A stretch of DNA of 64,000 nucleotides from Nannocystis punicea (GCF_026965555.1 NZ_CP114040.1:2418001-2482000); one strand, 5' to 3'; numbered from the stretch's first letter, positions 1 through 10,792 are shown. The notes: generated by a model not told the origin, from the letters alone. Numbers and translations are program-made.

Positions 1-197
1 TTGTGCATAGTCAGTCTTTGCTCATTGTCTGGCGGCGGTCTGGTGATTCGCCGGCGCCGGCAGACGTCGGCGCGCGGGGGTGCGCGGGCAGGCCGGCCGA
101 TGGGGGCCGCCAGCGGCACGTGGGCGGCCGACCTTCTGCTTGGCGAGGCGCCCGCGGCCGGGCATCCTCCCCCGGCCCTCCGGAGCTGTTCAAAATC

Positions 198-1493
198 ATG
201 ATTCGTGCCCCGTTCGCGCTGCCCGTCACCCTGTCGCTGCTCGCAGTCGCTTGCGGGCCGGTCGCCCCCGCCATGACCACCGAGGACGTCACGGACACGA
301 TCGACGAGACGGGAAGTACCGGCACCACGGGCGACGAATCGACGACCACGGATCCGTCCACCGGCGGGCCGACGACGACGACGAGCGAGCCGACCACCGT
401 CGATCCGACGACGGGCCCGCCAGGGACCACGGGGGCGCCGGTATGCGGCGACGGGATCGCCGAGGGCGGCGAGGCGTGCGACGACGGCAACGCCGACGAC
501 ACCGACGCGTGCACCAGCGCCTGCGTGCCGGCGGTGTGCGGCGACGGGCTGATCCACGTCGGGGTCGAGGAGTGCGACGACGGGAACAGTGACAACAACG
601 ATAGCTGCGTGATGTGCCAGGGCGCGGTGTGCGGTGACGGCTTCGTCAGCCCCGGCGAGACCTGCGACGACGGCAACCTCGAGGCCGACGACGGCTGCTC
701 CGGCGATTGCATCGCCGAGTTCTGCGGCGACGGGATCCTCCACACCGGCGAGGGCTGCGACGACGGCAACAGCGACGACACCGACTTCTGCACCAACGCG
801 TGCCAGCCGGCGGTCTGCGGCGACGGCCTCGTGCTCACGGGCGAGGAGGCGTGCGACGACGGCAACGCGAACGACGGCGACGCCTGCCTGAGCGACTGCA
901 AGCTGGCGAGCTGCGGCGACGGGGTGGTCCACGACGGAGTCGAGGCCTGCGACGACGGCAACGACGTCGACCTCGACGCCTGCTCGAACGCGTGCGAGGC
1001 GGCGAGCTGCGCGGACGAGAAGGCGAACGACGGCGAGACCGACGTCGACTGCGGGGGGCCGACTTGCATGCCCTGTTCGGAGGGACAGGTGTGCGAGATC
1101 GACGTGGACTGCCAGTCCGGCAATTGCGAGGCGGGCACGTGCGGCGGAGTGACGCTGATGGTGCCCGACTGCGCGCCGGCGGACGTCGACGCGGCGACCG
1201 TGTTCACGATGGTGGTGCAGCCGAAGTGCGGCTGCCACACGGGCGGCTCGGGCGGGCTGACGATGAACGGCGCCGCGACCGTCAAGAGCAACAACGTCGG
1301 GGTGGCCGCCACGAACGCCGACATGAACCGGGTCACCGCGGGGGACGTCGACCAGAGCTATTTGCTTTATAAAATTCTCGGGCAGCAGAACAAGGTGCCC
1401 GGCGGCGGCGGTTCGACGATGCCGCTCGGCGGCACCCTGACCGACGCGCAGAAGTGCGTCCTGATCAATTGGGTGAAGGGCGGCGCGCCGTGA
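198..1493 (+). CDS. Cys-rich repeat lipoprotein with C-terminal cytochrome-c-like domain
   Basis: Predicted outer-membrane or surface lipoprotein of 431 aa. The ATG at 198 is chosen because it gives a short signal peptide ending in the lipobox LAVAC near residue 20; the reading frame is open further upstream but that part looks non-coding. A Thr/Ser/Gly/Pro-rich linker (about residues 25-80) is followed by about seven repeats of the type CGDG-x-EXCDDGN-x-D-x-C-x-C, the DUF4215 or Myxococcus Cys-rich repeat. A further Cys cluster follows, then a C-terminal region with KCGCHTGG and a later GSTMPLGG that resembles a small secreted cytochrome c domain (haem motif plus distal Met). The haem motif is CxCH rather than CxxCH, so haem attachment is doubtful. 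Function unknown; the fold assignment is inference. Confidence 0.8.
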   Translation: MIRAPFALPVTLSLLAVACGPVAPAMTTEDVTDTIDETGSTGTTGDESTTTDPSTGGPTTTTSEPTTVDPTTGPPGTTGAPVCGDGIAEGGEACDDGNADDTDACTSACVPAVCGDGLIHVGVEECDDGNSDNNDSCVMCQGAVCGDGFVSPGETCDDGNLEADDGCSGDCIAEFCGDGILHTGEGCDDGNSDDTDFCTNACQPAVCGDGLVLTGEEACDDGNANDGDACLSDCKLASCGDGVVHDGVEACDDGNDVDLDACSNACEAASCADEKANDGETDVDCGGPTCMPCSEGQVCEIDVDCQSGNCEAGTCGGVTLMVPDCAPADVDAATVFTMVVQPKCGCHTGGSGGLTMNGAATVKSNNVGVAATNADMNRVTAGDVDQSYLLYKILGQQNKVPGGGGSTMPLGGTLTDAQKCVLINWVKGGAP

Positions 1494-1562
1494 GCGGCGC
1501 ACTGCCATCATTTTGATGCGCGGACTGTCATGGGTGCCGGCGCGCGGTGAGGAGGGAGCGCG

Positions 1563-1970
1563 TCAGCGCTGCTCGCCCGGGTCCTCGTCGGCATCCTCCT
1601 GGCGCCCGAAGACCACATCGCGCCAGTGTCGCTTCGCGTCCTCGCCGGCGGGCGCGAAGCCGGTGGCCTCAGCGTCACGCTCGCTCGCCAGGATCACCGC
1701 ATAACGCAGGAGTTCGGCGAAGCGCGGTAATTGCACGACATCGCCCGGCTCCGCCGTCGAGACGGCCCAGTACAGCGAGGCGTCGAGCAGCACCGGTGTG
1801 ATCTCGCCGCGTGCGGCGCTGGCGATGATGCCTTCCACGGGATGCCCGGGCGGACCGATCAGCGCCGCGACCACCAAGTCGTTGGCGAGCATCGCCGCGT
1901 TGGCGGGCAGCTGCGGGCGATTCGCCGCCGAGTCTTGCCGCGCGCCGAACAGCCTGTCGAAGAGTCCCAT
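1563..1970 (-). CDS. Hypothetical protein, 135 aa
   Basis: Small soluble protein of unknown function. The start is the ATG at 1970 (MGLFDRLFG), because upstream codons in this frame give Arg/Pro-rich sequence typical of an antisense shadow. The N-terminal MGLFDRLFG is an amphipathic start seen on many small bacterial proteins. The middle (NDLVVAALIGPPG, ASLYWAVSTAEPG) is compatible with a compact alpha/beta fold and the C-terminus is acidic. No catalytic motif or signal peptide is visible. It lies downstream of, and on the same strand as, the PAS-STAS gene, with a gap of 77 bases. I do not recognise the family. Confidence 0.55.
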   Translation of the reverse strand: MGLFDRLFGARQDSAANRPQLPANAAMLANDLVVAALIGPPGHPVEGIIASAARGEITPVLLDASLYWAVSTAEPGDVVQLPRFAELLRYAVILASERDAEATGFAPAGEDAKRHWRDVVFGRQEDADEDPGEQR

Positions 1971-2047
1971 CGACGGATGGTAGTCGATTCGCGCGCCGGT
2001 TTGGACGCCGGGGAGCGGCGTTCGCCGGCACGGTCGCCCGGGGGGGC

Positions 2048-3262
2048 TCAGCGGCGGCGCTTGCGGGCCATGGCGAGGGTGAGCTGGACGGCGTCCTGCA
2101 GGGTGCCCAGGACCATGAGCGAGTCGCCCGGCTGCAGGCCGTATTCGATCAGGGCGCTGGCGGTGGCCGGCTGGATGCCGGTGAGCACGGTGCGGGCGCC
2201 GATCAGTCGGATCGCCTCGATCAGCTGGATGATGCGGCCGGCGGGGGTGGTGTCGACGATGCGCAGGCTGGTGAGGTCGAGGATGATGATGCGGGCCTGA
2301 TGGTGGACGATCGCGTCGAGCAGCGCCTCGCGCACGTGCAGCGAGCGCGCCTCGTCGAGCGAGCCGACGACGGGCAGCATCAGCACGCCGTGGGCGAGCG
2401 GCAGCACCTGGGCCGACATCTCGGCGATGAGCTCGGCCTGTTGCCGGCGGATGATCTCGTCCTGGCGCTCGCGCTCGCGGATCGCGGTGTGCAGGCGGGT
2501 GACGTCGCGGACCTGCGTGGCCGCGGCCCCGCGCCCGCCGGCGGCGCCGGGGATCGAGAACATGGTCAGCTCGAGGTCGACGCGCACGCCGTCGAGGCGC
2601 ATGAACTCGGTGGTGCCGGCGGTGAAGTCGAGCAGCATCGACGCTGCGTCCTCGGCGGTGGCCTCGGGCGGGAGGGCGAGGATCCGCCGCAGCGCCGGGT
2701 TGCAGAACATCGGCGCGGTCGGGGTGTTGGGGCGCACGAGGACGCCGTCGGGCGAGTGGTGGACCAGCGCCTCGAACACGCGCACGGCCTCCTCGGCGCG
2801 CTTGCGTTCGGTGACGTCGATGGCGACGCCGCCGATGCCGTTGCCGGGGCGGCCTGGGTCCTCGCCGCGGCCGAGCGGGAAGATGTGCTCGAGGAACACG
2901 CGCTCGCGGTCGTCGATCGGGATCTCGAACTCGCTGACGCTCGGCGTGCCGGTGCGGATCACCTCGCTCATCACGTGCTGGATCTCCGCGGCCACGTCGG
3001 CGTCGAGCAGGTCCGACTCGAGCTTGCCGACCACCTGATCGGGCGTGCGTCCGAGCAGCGTGGCGTGCAGGCGATTGCTCAGGGTGAAGCGGCCCTCGAG
3101 GTCCTTGGCGTACAGGACCATCGGCGCGTACTCGGCGAGCGCGCGCAGCAGGGAGGCGGTCTGCGTCAGCTGCCGTCGCTGCTGCTCGTGGGCCTGCTGC
3201 AGCGCGGCGTTGGTCGCCTGCAGCGCTGCGATCTCGGCCTCGAGTTCCTGGACGGTGGGCAT
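2048..3262 (-). CDS. PAS-PAS-STAS domain regulator (RsbR-like)
   Basis: Cytoplasmic signalling protein of 404 aa. A short N-terminal coiled coil (about 1-40) is followed by a PAS domain (about 40-155, ending in the PAC-like GGVAIDVTERKRAEEAV), a second PAS domain (about 160-275, with HHSPDGVLV and VRDVTRLH), a linker helix, and a C-terminal STAS domain (about 285-395, with RIIILDLTSLRIVDTTPAG, where the phosphorylatable Ser/Thr of RsbR-type proteins would lie). In RsbR-like proteins the sensor part modulates a stressosome through STAS phosphorylation. No kinase or switch protein sits beside it, so its partner is unknown. The start at 3262 gives a clean coiled-coil beginning. Confidence 0.85.
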   Translation of the reverse strand: MPTVQELEAEIAALQATNAALQQAHEQQRRQLTQTASLLRALAEYAPMVLYAKDLEGRFTLSNRLHATLLGRTPDQVVGKLESDLLDADVAAEIQHVMSEVIRTGTPSVSEFEIPIDDRERVFLEHIFPLGRGEDPGRPGNGIGGVAIDVTERKRAEEAVRVFEALVHHSPDGVLVRPNTPTAPMFCNPALRRILALPPEATAEDAASMLLDFTAGTTEFMRLDGVRVDLELTMFSIPGAAGGRGAAATQVRDVTRLHTAIRERERQDEIIRRQQAELIAEMSAQVLPLAHGVLMLPVVGSLDEARSLHVREALLDAIVHHQARIIILDLTSLRIVDTTPAGRIIQLIEAIRLIGARTVLTGIQPATASALIEYGLQPGDSLMVLGTLQDAVQLTLAMARKRRR

Positions 3263-3395
3263 GCTCGAGTCCGAGTGTAGGCAGTTTGCCGCGGGAGACC
3301 GGTATTGTCACCGTCCGCCCCGAAGCGTGAGTCGGCGCGCGTATGCAAGGGCGTGTCGGGTCCTCCCTCAGCCGTGCATCGCGCGCGGGCGCGCT

Positions 3396-5195
<1,800 letters not shown>

Positions 5196-5350
5196 GCGGG
5201 GCAGGATATCGCAGGCAGCCAGCGGCTGCGCGGCCGTCCTTCGCGGGCGACGGGGACTCCGCGCGCGGTGGCGAGAAGTTCCGCACGCCCTCGGGCGGAG
5301 AGGTCGGCGAGTCGACGCGGCAGGGCGGGCGTCTCGGATGAATGCATCGA

Positions 5351-5368
5351 CATGTCCTAAAGGTCATG
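5351..5368. promoter_or_regulatory. Operator-like inverted repeat upstream of acyl-CoA dehydrogenase
   Basis: CATGTCCTAAAGGTCATG is an imperfect dyad (ATG-N-CCT-AA-AGG-N-CAT). It sits in the 275-base gap between the phytochelatin synthase stop and the dehydrogenase start, which otherwise shows no gene. It resembles the repeat at 10793-10810. A repressor site for the dehydrogenase is a guess. Confidence 0.25.
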
Positions 5369-5470
5369 CGATGATTCGGCGCGGTGGCGGCCGGGCCTCG
5401 GTGAGGCGTTCATCGTCGGCGCAGCGGCTGCACCGTCGATGCGCGTCTCTGGCGAGATCGTTGCGAGCGA

Positions 5471-6631
5471 TCAATCGCTCGCGCAGCGGCTACAGGTCGG
5501 TGAGCGGGTCAGCGCGCTGAGGTCGGCGAGCTGGCGGCGGACGTGATCGGCCTCGATGCGCACTGCGGGCGGCAGGCGGTCGAGGTCGATCAGCGGCAGC
5601 AGCTCGGCGCGGGCGGCGGCGGACAGCGCCGACCAGGTCTCGAGCGGGAGGGCGAGGAGCAGCAGGGTCGCGGCGTCGGTCGGCCACGGCGGGGCCAGGG
5701 CATCGACGCGGGCGTGCAGCGGGAGCGCGCGGAGGGCCGCCAGCAGGGCCTCCGCCGCACCTGTCTGTTCGGACAGGGCCAGCGGGCGCCGCTCGATCGC
5801 CAGCGGCAGCTCGGGGAGGACCGAGAACAGCGCGCGCAGGGCCGCGTCGAGGTCGCCCGCGGGCGCGCCGGCGAGGGCCGCGGTGAGGGCGGCGAGGGCC
5901 GCGGCGAAGGCCTCCCAGCCGCCGCCCTCGACGCAGCGGGCGGTGAACAGGAGGCTCGGCGGGCGGCTGCTCCGGCGCAGGGCGACCCACCCGCGCGGGC
6001 GGCCGGTGGTCGGGTCGCTCGGCCGCGTGGCGGCGTACAGGGCGGGCACCGCGACCCAGTGCGGCGGGTACTTGAAGCGGGCCACGTCGAGCACGAGGGC
6101 GTGGTCGCTGGCCGGGTCGTAGCCGCCGATCGGCGAGAAGTGGCCGGCGCCGGTCTGGCCGAGGGTGCCGCGGTCGTAGCTGACGATCAGCGCCGGGTCG
6201 ACGTTCGAGCGCGCGGCCGCGGCGATGGCGGCGCGAAACTCGGCCAGGGAGCGCTCGTCGGGCCGGTGGACCTCGGCGTGGGCGCCGTTGCAGCGGGCCA
6301 GGCAGGCGAATTCGTCGAGGGTGATGCCCTGGGCGCGCACGCGCTCGAGCGGGCTGCAGCAGTCGAGCAGCTCCTCGCTGAACCACCGCCACGGGCCTTT
6401 CCACAGGCGGCCCGGATCGACGCCGAGGGCGTTGAGGGCGACGACGAGGGTACCGAGGCCGCAGAAGGCCGGATCGGCCTGGGTGTGGAACTGTTCGATG
6501 AGCGGGAAGAACGACTCGAGGCCGCCGGCCGCGCGCGCCGCGTCGAACAGGGCGCGCCCCTCGGGCGAGGCGAAGGCGACGAGCTCGCGCGGCAGGGGCC
6601 GCCGGTAGAGGCTGGGGGCAGGGGCGTTCAT
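5471..6631 (-). CDS. Phytochelatin synthase
   Basis: Gamma-glutamylcysteine dipeptidyl transpeptidase of 386 aa, clan CA papain-like fold. The catalytic triad is visible: Cys57 in QADPAFCGLG, His164 in GAGHFSPIGGYD and Asp182 in VLDVARFKYPPHWV. These sit at almost the same positions as C56/H162/D180 of plant PCS1. Eukaryotic-type enzymes polymerise glutathione to phytochelatins for Cd/Zn/As binding; short bacterial homologues often only hydrolyse glutathione. This one is longer than the usual bacterial PCS of about 220-240 aa, with a ~190-aa Ala/Leu-rich C-terminal domain lacking the Cys-rich pairs of plant enzymes. It is divergent from the His-rich gene at 6793, supporting a metal-handling role. 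Confidence 0.9.
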   Translation of the reverse strand: MNAPAPSLYRRPLPRELVAFASPEGRALFDAARAAGGLESFFPLIEQFHTQADPAFCGLGTLVVALNALGVDPGRLWKGPWRWFSEELLDCCSPLERVRAQGITLDEFACLARCNGAHAEVHRPDERSLAEFRAAIAAAARSNVDPALIVSYDRGTLGQTGAGHFSPIGGYDPASDHALVLDVARFKYPPHWVAVPALYAATRPSDPTTGRPRGWVALRRSSRPPSLLFTARCVEGGGWEAFAAALAALTAALAGAPAGDLDAALRALFSVLPELPLAIERRPLALSEQTGAAEALLAALRALPLHARVDALAPPWPTDAATLLLLALPLETWSALSAAARAELLPLIDLDRLPPAVRIEADHVRRQLADLSALTRSPTCSRCASD

Positions 6632-6792
6632 GGCGGTCGCGGCGATGATCGGGGGTCGCGGCGGGTTCGTCGAGCGCGACGCGGGGGCGATGCAGCGAAG
6701 GTGTCGCGGCGGTGGCGACGCCGGCGGACGCGCCTCGGGTCGCTTGCGCGCGCGCGCTCGCGGACCATCCTCGAGGCCGCGAAGGAGTCGAG

Positions 6793-7149
6793 ATGGCAGA
6801 ACACGAGAGACACGGGGAGCATCCGCATCGCCACGGCGCCGGTTGTGGACACCTGGCGGTGCAGCACGAGGGGCACGTCGATTACCTGCACGAGGGGCAC
6901 CTGCATCACCCGCGCGGGGAGCACTACGACGAGCATCGACTGGCCGCCTCGACCGCGAATCCCAGCGAGTGCACGCCGGAGCACCGCTGCGGCGGACACG
7001 CCGACGGGCACGTGCACGGCCCCGATTGTGGCCACCCCGCGGTGCCGCACGGCGACCACGTCGATTACCTGGTCGGCGATCACCTGCATCACCCGTGCGA
7101 AGGGCATTGCGATCACCACGGGCGGGTGACGGTGGTCGGCGCTACGTAG
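6793..7149 (+). CDS. His-rich metal-binding protein
   Basis: Small cytosolic protein of 118 aa, very rich in His, Asp and Glu. It is an internal duplication: GAGCGHLAVQHEGHVDYLHEGHLHH is echoed by GPDCGHPAVPHGDHVDYLVGDHLHH. Each unit has a CGH and several HxDH or HH clusters that can bind Zn or Cd. The ATG at 6793 is preferred because GAAGGAG lies six bases before it. Similar short proteins in other bacteria sit next to zinc transporters and are sometimes annotated as zinc transporter permease, although they have no membrane segment. It is divergent from phytochelatin synthase and its 3' end overlaps the next convergent gene by 8 bases. Metal buffering or chaperoning is the likely role. Confidence 0.8.
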   Translation: MAEHERHGEHPHRHGAGCGHLAVQHEGHVDYLHEGHLHHPRGEHYDEHRLAASTANPSECTPEHRCGGHADGHVHGPDCGHPAVPHGDHVDYLVGDHLHHPCEGHCDHHGRVTVVGAT

Positions 7150-7615
7150 CAGCGGCGCTGGTCTCGACGAGGGCGGCGAGGCGGGCCAGCGATTCGCGCC
7201 AGCCGGTCGCGTTGTCGGCCGGCGCCACGCCCGGCGGCAGGCCCTCGTGGATGGCGTGGAGGTCGGTGCCGCCGCCGTCGGCGTCGACCAGAGTGGTGGT
7301 GATCGTCATCTCGCCCTGCAAGGAGGGATCGGCGGTCTCGAACTCGAGCGATTCGACGATCTTCTCGTCGGGCACGAGCTGCAGGAAGCGGCCGTGGTAC
7401 GTGTCGGTGTGCGCCGAGGTCTTGCCGGCCCGGTCCGGGGCCTCGTACGTGAGCGAGACGCGGAACGCCCCGCCCTCGCGCGGCTCGAAGGTGTGCACGC
7501 GGCTGGTCATGCCGGGCGGCACCCGCCAGTTCTCGACGGCGCTGGCGTCGAGGAGGGCGCGGTAGACGGCCGCGCGCGGGGCACGGAGATGGTGGCTGAT
7601 TCGGGTCGTGCTCAC
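7142..7615 (-). CDS. SRPBCC/AHSA1-like protein
   Basis: Protein of 157 aa with the pattern of the START/Bet v1-like AHSA1 (activator of Hsp90 ATPase homologue) family: an N-terminal strand and helix (ISHHLRAPRAAVYRALLDASAVENW), the following GMTSRVHTFEPREGGAFRVS, the strand region YHGRFLQLVPDEKIVES, and a long C-terminal helix beginning NATGWRESLARLAALVE. Members bind hydrophobic ligands; specific functions are rarely known. Length is normal for the family. It starts at 7615, 179 bases from the divergent TetR gene, so the operator at 7749-7776 could also control it. Confidence 0.85.
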   Translation of the reverse strand: MSTTRISHHLRAPRAAVYRALLDASAVENWRVPPGMTSRVHTFEPREGGAFRVSLTYEAPDRAGKTSAHTDTYHGRFLQLVPDEKIVESLEFETADPSLQGEMTITTTLVDADGGGTDLHAIHEGLPPGVAPADNATGWRESLARLAALVETSAAAT

Positions 7616-7748
7616 GGGCGAGTGGTAGCACTCGCGACCGGGCGAGCAACGGCGATGGTGCGGTGATCTTGGGGCGCTTGCAGATGCACGCGGAGGGCCG
7701 CGGCGACGGGCTCGGAGGCGCGGGATCGAGCGATGCGGATGTCCTCAA

Positions 7749-7776
7749 AATGACTGGTTTGACTCTGGAAGTCATT
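7749..7776. promoter_or_regulatory. TetR-type operator candidate
   Basis: Perfect inverted repeat AATGACT-N14-AGTCATT in the divergent gap between the SRPBCC and TetR genes, ending 18 bases before the TetR ATG. A 28-bp dyad beside its own regulator gene is the usual arrangement of an autoregulatory TetR operator. The local AT content is well above the surroundings. Confidence 0.55.
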
Positions 7777-7794
7777 TAAGCCACGTTGGTTTTC

Positions 7795-8463
7795 ATGGCA
7801 GCCAGAGACCCGACGAGGCGGCGGCGGATCCTCGACGTCGCCAAGCGGCACTTCACGGAGCGCGGCTTCAAGGGCGCCACGCTCGACGCGATCGCCGAGG
7901 AGGCGCGCTGCGCCAAGGGGGCGCTCTATCTCGAGTTCGCCGACAAGGAGACGCTGCTGCGCGCGGTCGTCGACGAGACGTTCGCGGCGATCCGCCGCGG
8001 CTTCGCCACCGAGGTGCTCGCCCTGGCGTCGCCGCTGCAGCGGCTGGCGGAGACGCTGCGGTTCGCCTTCCGCCAGTACGCGCGCGAGCCCTTGTTCGGC
8101 CGGCTGATGCGCGAGGACCCGGAGCTGCGGGCGCTCGGCCTCGGCTCGCGCGAGGACGACGGGCGGGCCGCGCGGGCGCAGGTCGAGCAGCTGGCGGGCT
8201 GGGTCGACGAGGGCGTCGCGCTCGGGGAGATCCGCCCCGACGTCGACCGCGACGTCGTGCCGTTCATGCTCGGCGTGCTGCGCTCGGCGCCGCAGCAGCT
8301 CGCGCTGACCAGCGGGCTGGTGTCGGTGTCGCAGGAGCGGGTGCTCGAGGGGCTGGTGCAGCTGTTCGTCGCGGGCCTGGCCGCGCCGCCGAAGCCGGCG
8401 GCGATCCGGAAGCCCGCGGCAAAGAAGAAGACCACACGTAAAAAGGTGAGGAGGCAGTCATGA
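7795..8463 (+). CDS. TetR family transcriptional regulator
   Basis: Repressor of 222 aa. The N-terminal HTH is clear: RRRRILDVAKRHFTERGFKG, then TLDAIAEEARCAKGALYLEF and ADKETLLRAVVDETF. The C-terminal domain is a helical ligand pocket. The last ~25 residues are an unusual Lys/Ala/Pro tail (KPAAIRKPAAKKKTTRKKVR) like a histone H1 tail, probably disordered and DNA-binding. The ATG at 7795 is used; a TTG three codons upstream is possible. The stop overlaps the ATG of the ABC ATPase by four bases (ATGA), so regulator and transporter are co-translated and the regulator probably controls this efflux or export operon. Confidence 0.9.
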   Translation: MAARDPTRRRRILDVAKRHFTERGFKGATLDAIAEEARCAKGALYLEFADKETLLRAVVDETFAAIRRGFATEVLALASPLQRLAETLRFAFRQYAREPLFGRLMREDPELRALGLGSREDDGRAARAQVEQLAGWVDEGVALGEIRPDVDRDVVPFMLGVLRSAPQQLALTSGLVSVSQERVLEGLVQLFVAGLAAPPKPAAIRKPAAKKKTTRKKVRRQS

Positions 8464-9206
8464 GTGCGAGTGCCATGGCGATCACTGTCGAGGGGCTGGG
8501 CAAGCGCTTCGGCGCGGTGCAGGCGGTCGACGACGTCAGCTTCGCCGTCGAGCCGGGCGAGATCTTCGGCTTCATGGGCCACAACGGCGCGGGCAAGACG
8601 ACGACCCTGCGGATCCTGCTGGGGCTGACGCAGCCGACCCGCGGCCGGGCGACGGTGCTCGGCCACGACGTCGTCCGCGCGACGCTCGACGTGCGGCGGG
8701 TGTCCGGCTACCTGCCGGCCTCGTACGCGCTGCCGCCGGACATGACCGCGCGCGAGTTCTTGCTGTACGTGGCGGCGATGTTCGCCATCCCGCCGGCGCA
8801 GGCGCGGGCCCGCAGCGAGGCGCTGCTGCGCCGGTTCGGCCTCGAGGGCGCGGCCGACCGCAAGCTGCGCGGGTTCTCGACCGGGATGACGCAGAAGGTC
8901 GGCCTGGCGCAGGCGCTGATCAACGAGCCGCGGGTGCTGTTCCTCGACGAGCCGACCTCGGGCCTCGACCCGCTCGGCCGCCACGAGCTGCTCGAGCACC
9001 TGCGCGCGCTGTCGCAGCAGCAGGGCGTCACGGTGGTGTTCTCGTCGCACATCCTGTCGGACGTCGAGACGCTGTGCCGGCGGGTGGCGGCGCTGCACCA
9101 CGCGCGGCTGATCGCGTGCGGCGAGATCGCGGCGCTCAAGCGCGAGCACGGGGCGGCGACCATGGACGAGCTGTACCTCGAGCTCGTGCGGAGGCAGGCG
9201 TCATGA
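8460..9206 (+). CDS. ABC transporter ATP-binding protein
   Basis: ATPase of 248 aa of the CcmA/NatA type that powers two-permease exporters. Visible: Walker A GHNGAGKTT, Q-loop region YLPASYALPPDMTAREFL, signature FSTGMTQKVGLAQAL (variant of LSGGQ), Walker B VLFLDEPTSGLDP, and the switch His in VVFSSHILSD. Start overlaps the TetR stop (ATGA) and its own stop overlaps the next gene the same way. The substrate cannot be read from the sequence. Confidence 0.93.
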   Translation: MSASAMAITVEGLGKRFGAVQAVDDVSFAVEPGEIFGFMGHNGAGKTTTLRILLGLTQPTRGRATVLGHDVVRATLDVRRVSGYLPASYALPPDMTAREFLLYVAAMFAIPPAQARARSEALLRRFGLEGAADRKLRGFSTGMTQKVGLAQALINEPRVLFLDEPTSGLDPLGRHELLEHLRALSQQQGVTVVFSSHILSDVETLCRRVAALHHARLIACGEIAALKREHGAATMDELYLELVRRQAS

Positions 9207-9970
9207 CGCGGCTGTTGTGGCTCGACTACCTGGCGTCGCTGCGCGAGCGCAAGACGTATGTCGCGGCGGCGATGCTGGCCTACGCGGTGCTGGCGATCCC
9301 GCTGCTGCTGGCCGACCCGCCGCCGCACGTGCGCGAGGCGATCGCCGCGTGGTTTGACGACGGCGACCCGTTCGCGGTGTTCATGTTCGTGTGGATCGAT
9401 CTGGTGATGAACAAGGTGGTGGCGTTCATCCCGGTGATCCTGGCCAGCGGGGTGGTGCTGCGCGAGCGCGACACCGGGGTGCTGGCGCTGCTGGCGGCCA
9501 AGCCGCTGACGCTGCCGCGCTACTTCGTGGTGCGCACGATCTCGGCGTGCGCGGTGATGCTGACGCTGTACGCGGCGACGCAGCTGCTGGCGGCGGCGTG
9601 GTACCCGGGGCGGGTCGCGGGCTTCCGGCCGGGGGCGTTCCTGGCGGCGATGAGCCTGCACGCGTTCGCGGCGGTGTTCGCCACCGCGTTCGCGGCGACC
9701 GTGATCGTGGCGGTGGGCCGGCGCGGGGCGGGCACCCTGGTGGCGTTGATGCTGCTCGGGGTGATGGTCGGCCTGGCGCTGGTCGGGTTCTACCAGCCCG
9801 AATGGTACGCGAGGACTCTGGCCAATCCGCTGACTCTGGGGGCGCTGGCGATGCGGGACCTCGAGCATGTACGGGCGTCGCTGCTGCTGCCGCCGATGCT
9901 GGCGCTGACGGGGCTGACCGCGGTGACGATCGCGGTGGGGGCGTGGGTGGTGCGAAAGGTGGAGGCGTGA
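9203..9970 (+). CDS. ABC transporter permease
   Basis: Integral membrane protein of 255 aa with about six hydrophobic helices, of the ABC-2 type. The start at 9203 (MTRLLWLDYLASLRERK) overlaps the ATPase stop by ATGA; sequence upstream in the same frame is an Arg-rich shadow. The cytoplasmic stretch VVLRERDTGVLALLAAKPLTLPRYFVVR is typical of ABC-2 permeases of the NosY kind. It would form the channel with the next permease. Confidence 0.85.
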   Translation: MTRLLWLDYLASLRERKTYVAAAMLAYAVLAIPLLLADPPPHVREAIAAWFDDGDPFAVFMFVWIDLVMNKVVAFIPVILASGVVLRERDTGVLALLAAKPLTLPRYFVVRTISACAVMLTLYAATQLLAAAWYPGRVAGFRPGAFLAAMSLHAFAAVFATAFAATVIVAVGRRGAGTLVALMLLGVMVGLALVGFYQPEWYARTLANPLTLGALAMRDLEHVRASLLLPPMLALTGLTAVTIAVGAWVVRKVEA

Positions 9971-9972
9971 TC

Positions 9973-10764
9973 ATGACGGATACGCTCGGCTTCTCTGGTC
10001 ATTTGCGCCGCGAGTGGCGGTTCGCGCCGCGGCGCGGGCCGATCGTGATGATGCTGGTCGGCGTCGGCTGCGTGGCCTTCAATCACCTGGTGCTGCCGTT
10101 GTTCCCCGAGCGGGCGATCGCGTTCATGCGCGCGGGCTTCCGGCTCGAGGACATGGCGGGGGTGCTGGCGCTCAACGACCTGATGGGCGTGTATTTTCCG
10201 ACGTTCTTCGTCGGCCTGGCGAGCTCGCTCGGGGTGGTGTTGCTGGCGCGCGAGGAGCATCGCCTGGAGCTGCTGCTCGCCAAGCCGGTGCGCACGGCCG
10301 ACTTCGTGGCGGCGCGGGCGCTGCCGGTGCTGGCGTGGACGGCCGCGGTCGGGGTGGGGATCTCGGCGGCGATGGCCGTGGCGCTGGCGCTGCAGGGCGA
10401 GGTCGGTAGGAGCGTGTCTCCCGTCGGGGCGCTGGGCGGCGGGCTGTTCTTGACCGCGCTGGCGGTGGTGCTGCTGGCGGCGCTGCAGATCGCGTTCGTG
10501 CGGATCCGCGATCCCTTCACCGGCCTGCTGGTCGCCTGCGGGGTGTGGCTCGGGACGTCGGTGCCGACCGCCGTGCTGCTGTACCGGCCGGACGCGTTCG
10601 CGGGTCACCCCGTGGCTCTGCACAACCTGGTGATGCCGAGCCTGCTGTGGCACGAGGCGACTCTGGGCTGGCTCGGGCCGCTGTGTCTGCTGGCCTCGCT
10701 GCCGCTCGCGGTGGCGCTGGCGCGGACCGCCGGGGCCTGGCTCGAGCGCTCCGACGCGCTGTGA
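9973..10764 (+). CDS. ABC transporter permease
   Basis: Second ABC-2-like membrane subunit, 263 aa, about six TM helices. The ATG at 9973 has GGAGG seven bases upstream; a GTG at 9967 overlapping the previous stop is the alternative. Residues VVLLAREEHRLELLLAKPVRTADFVAAR parallel the loop of the preceding permease, so the two are probably distant paralogues forming a heterodimer. Last gene of the tetR-ABC-permease-permease operon. Confidence 0.83.
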   Translation: MTDTLGFSGHLRREWRFAPRRGPIVMMLVGVGCVAFNHLVLPLFPERAIAFMRAGFRLEDMAGVLALNDLMGVYFPTFFVGLASSLGVVLLAREEHRLELLLAKPVRTADFVAARALPVLAWTAAVGVGISAAMAVALALQGEVGRSVSPVGALGGGLFLTALAVVLLAALQIAFVRIRDPFTGLLVACGVWLGTSVPTAVLLYRPDAFAGHPVALHNLVMPSLLWHEATLGWLGPLCLLASLPLAVALARTAGAWLERSDAL

Positions 10765-10792
10765 GGCGTCCGACTTCGGATGGGCATGGGGT

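Noticed and set aside
460..1010. CRISPR-like periodic repeat
   Set aside because: The periodicity comes from tandem Cys-rich protein repeats in a coding frame; there are no identical repeats with unique spacers.
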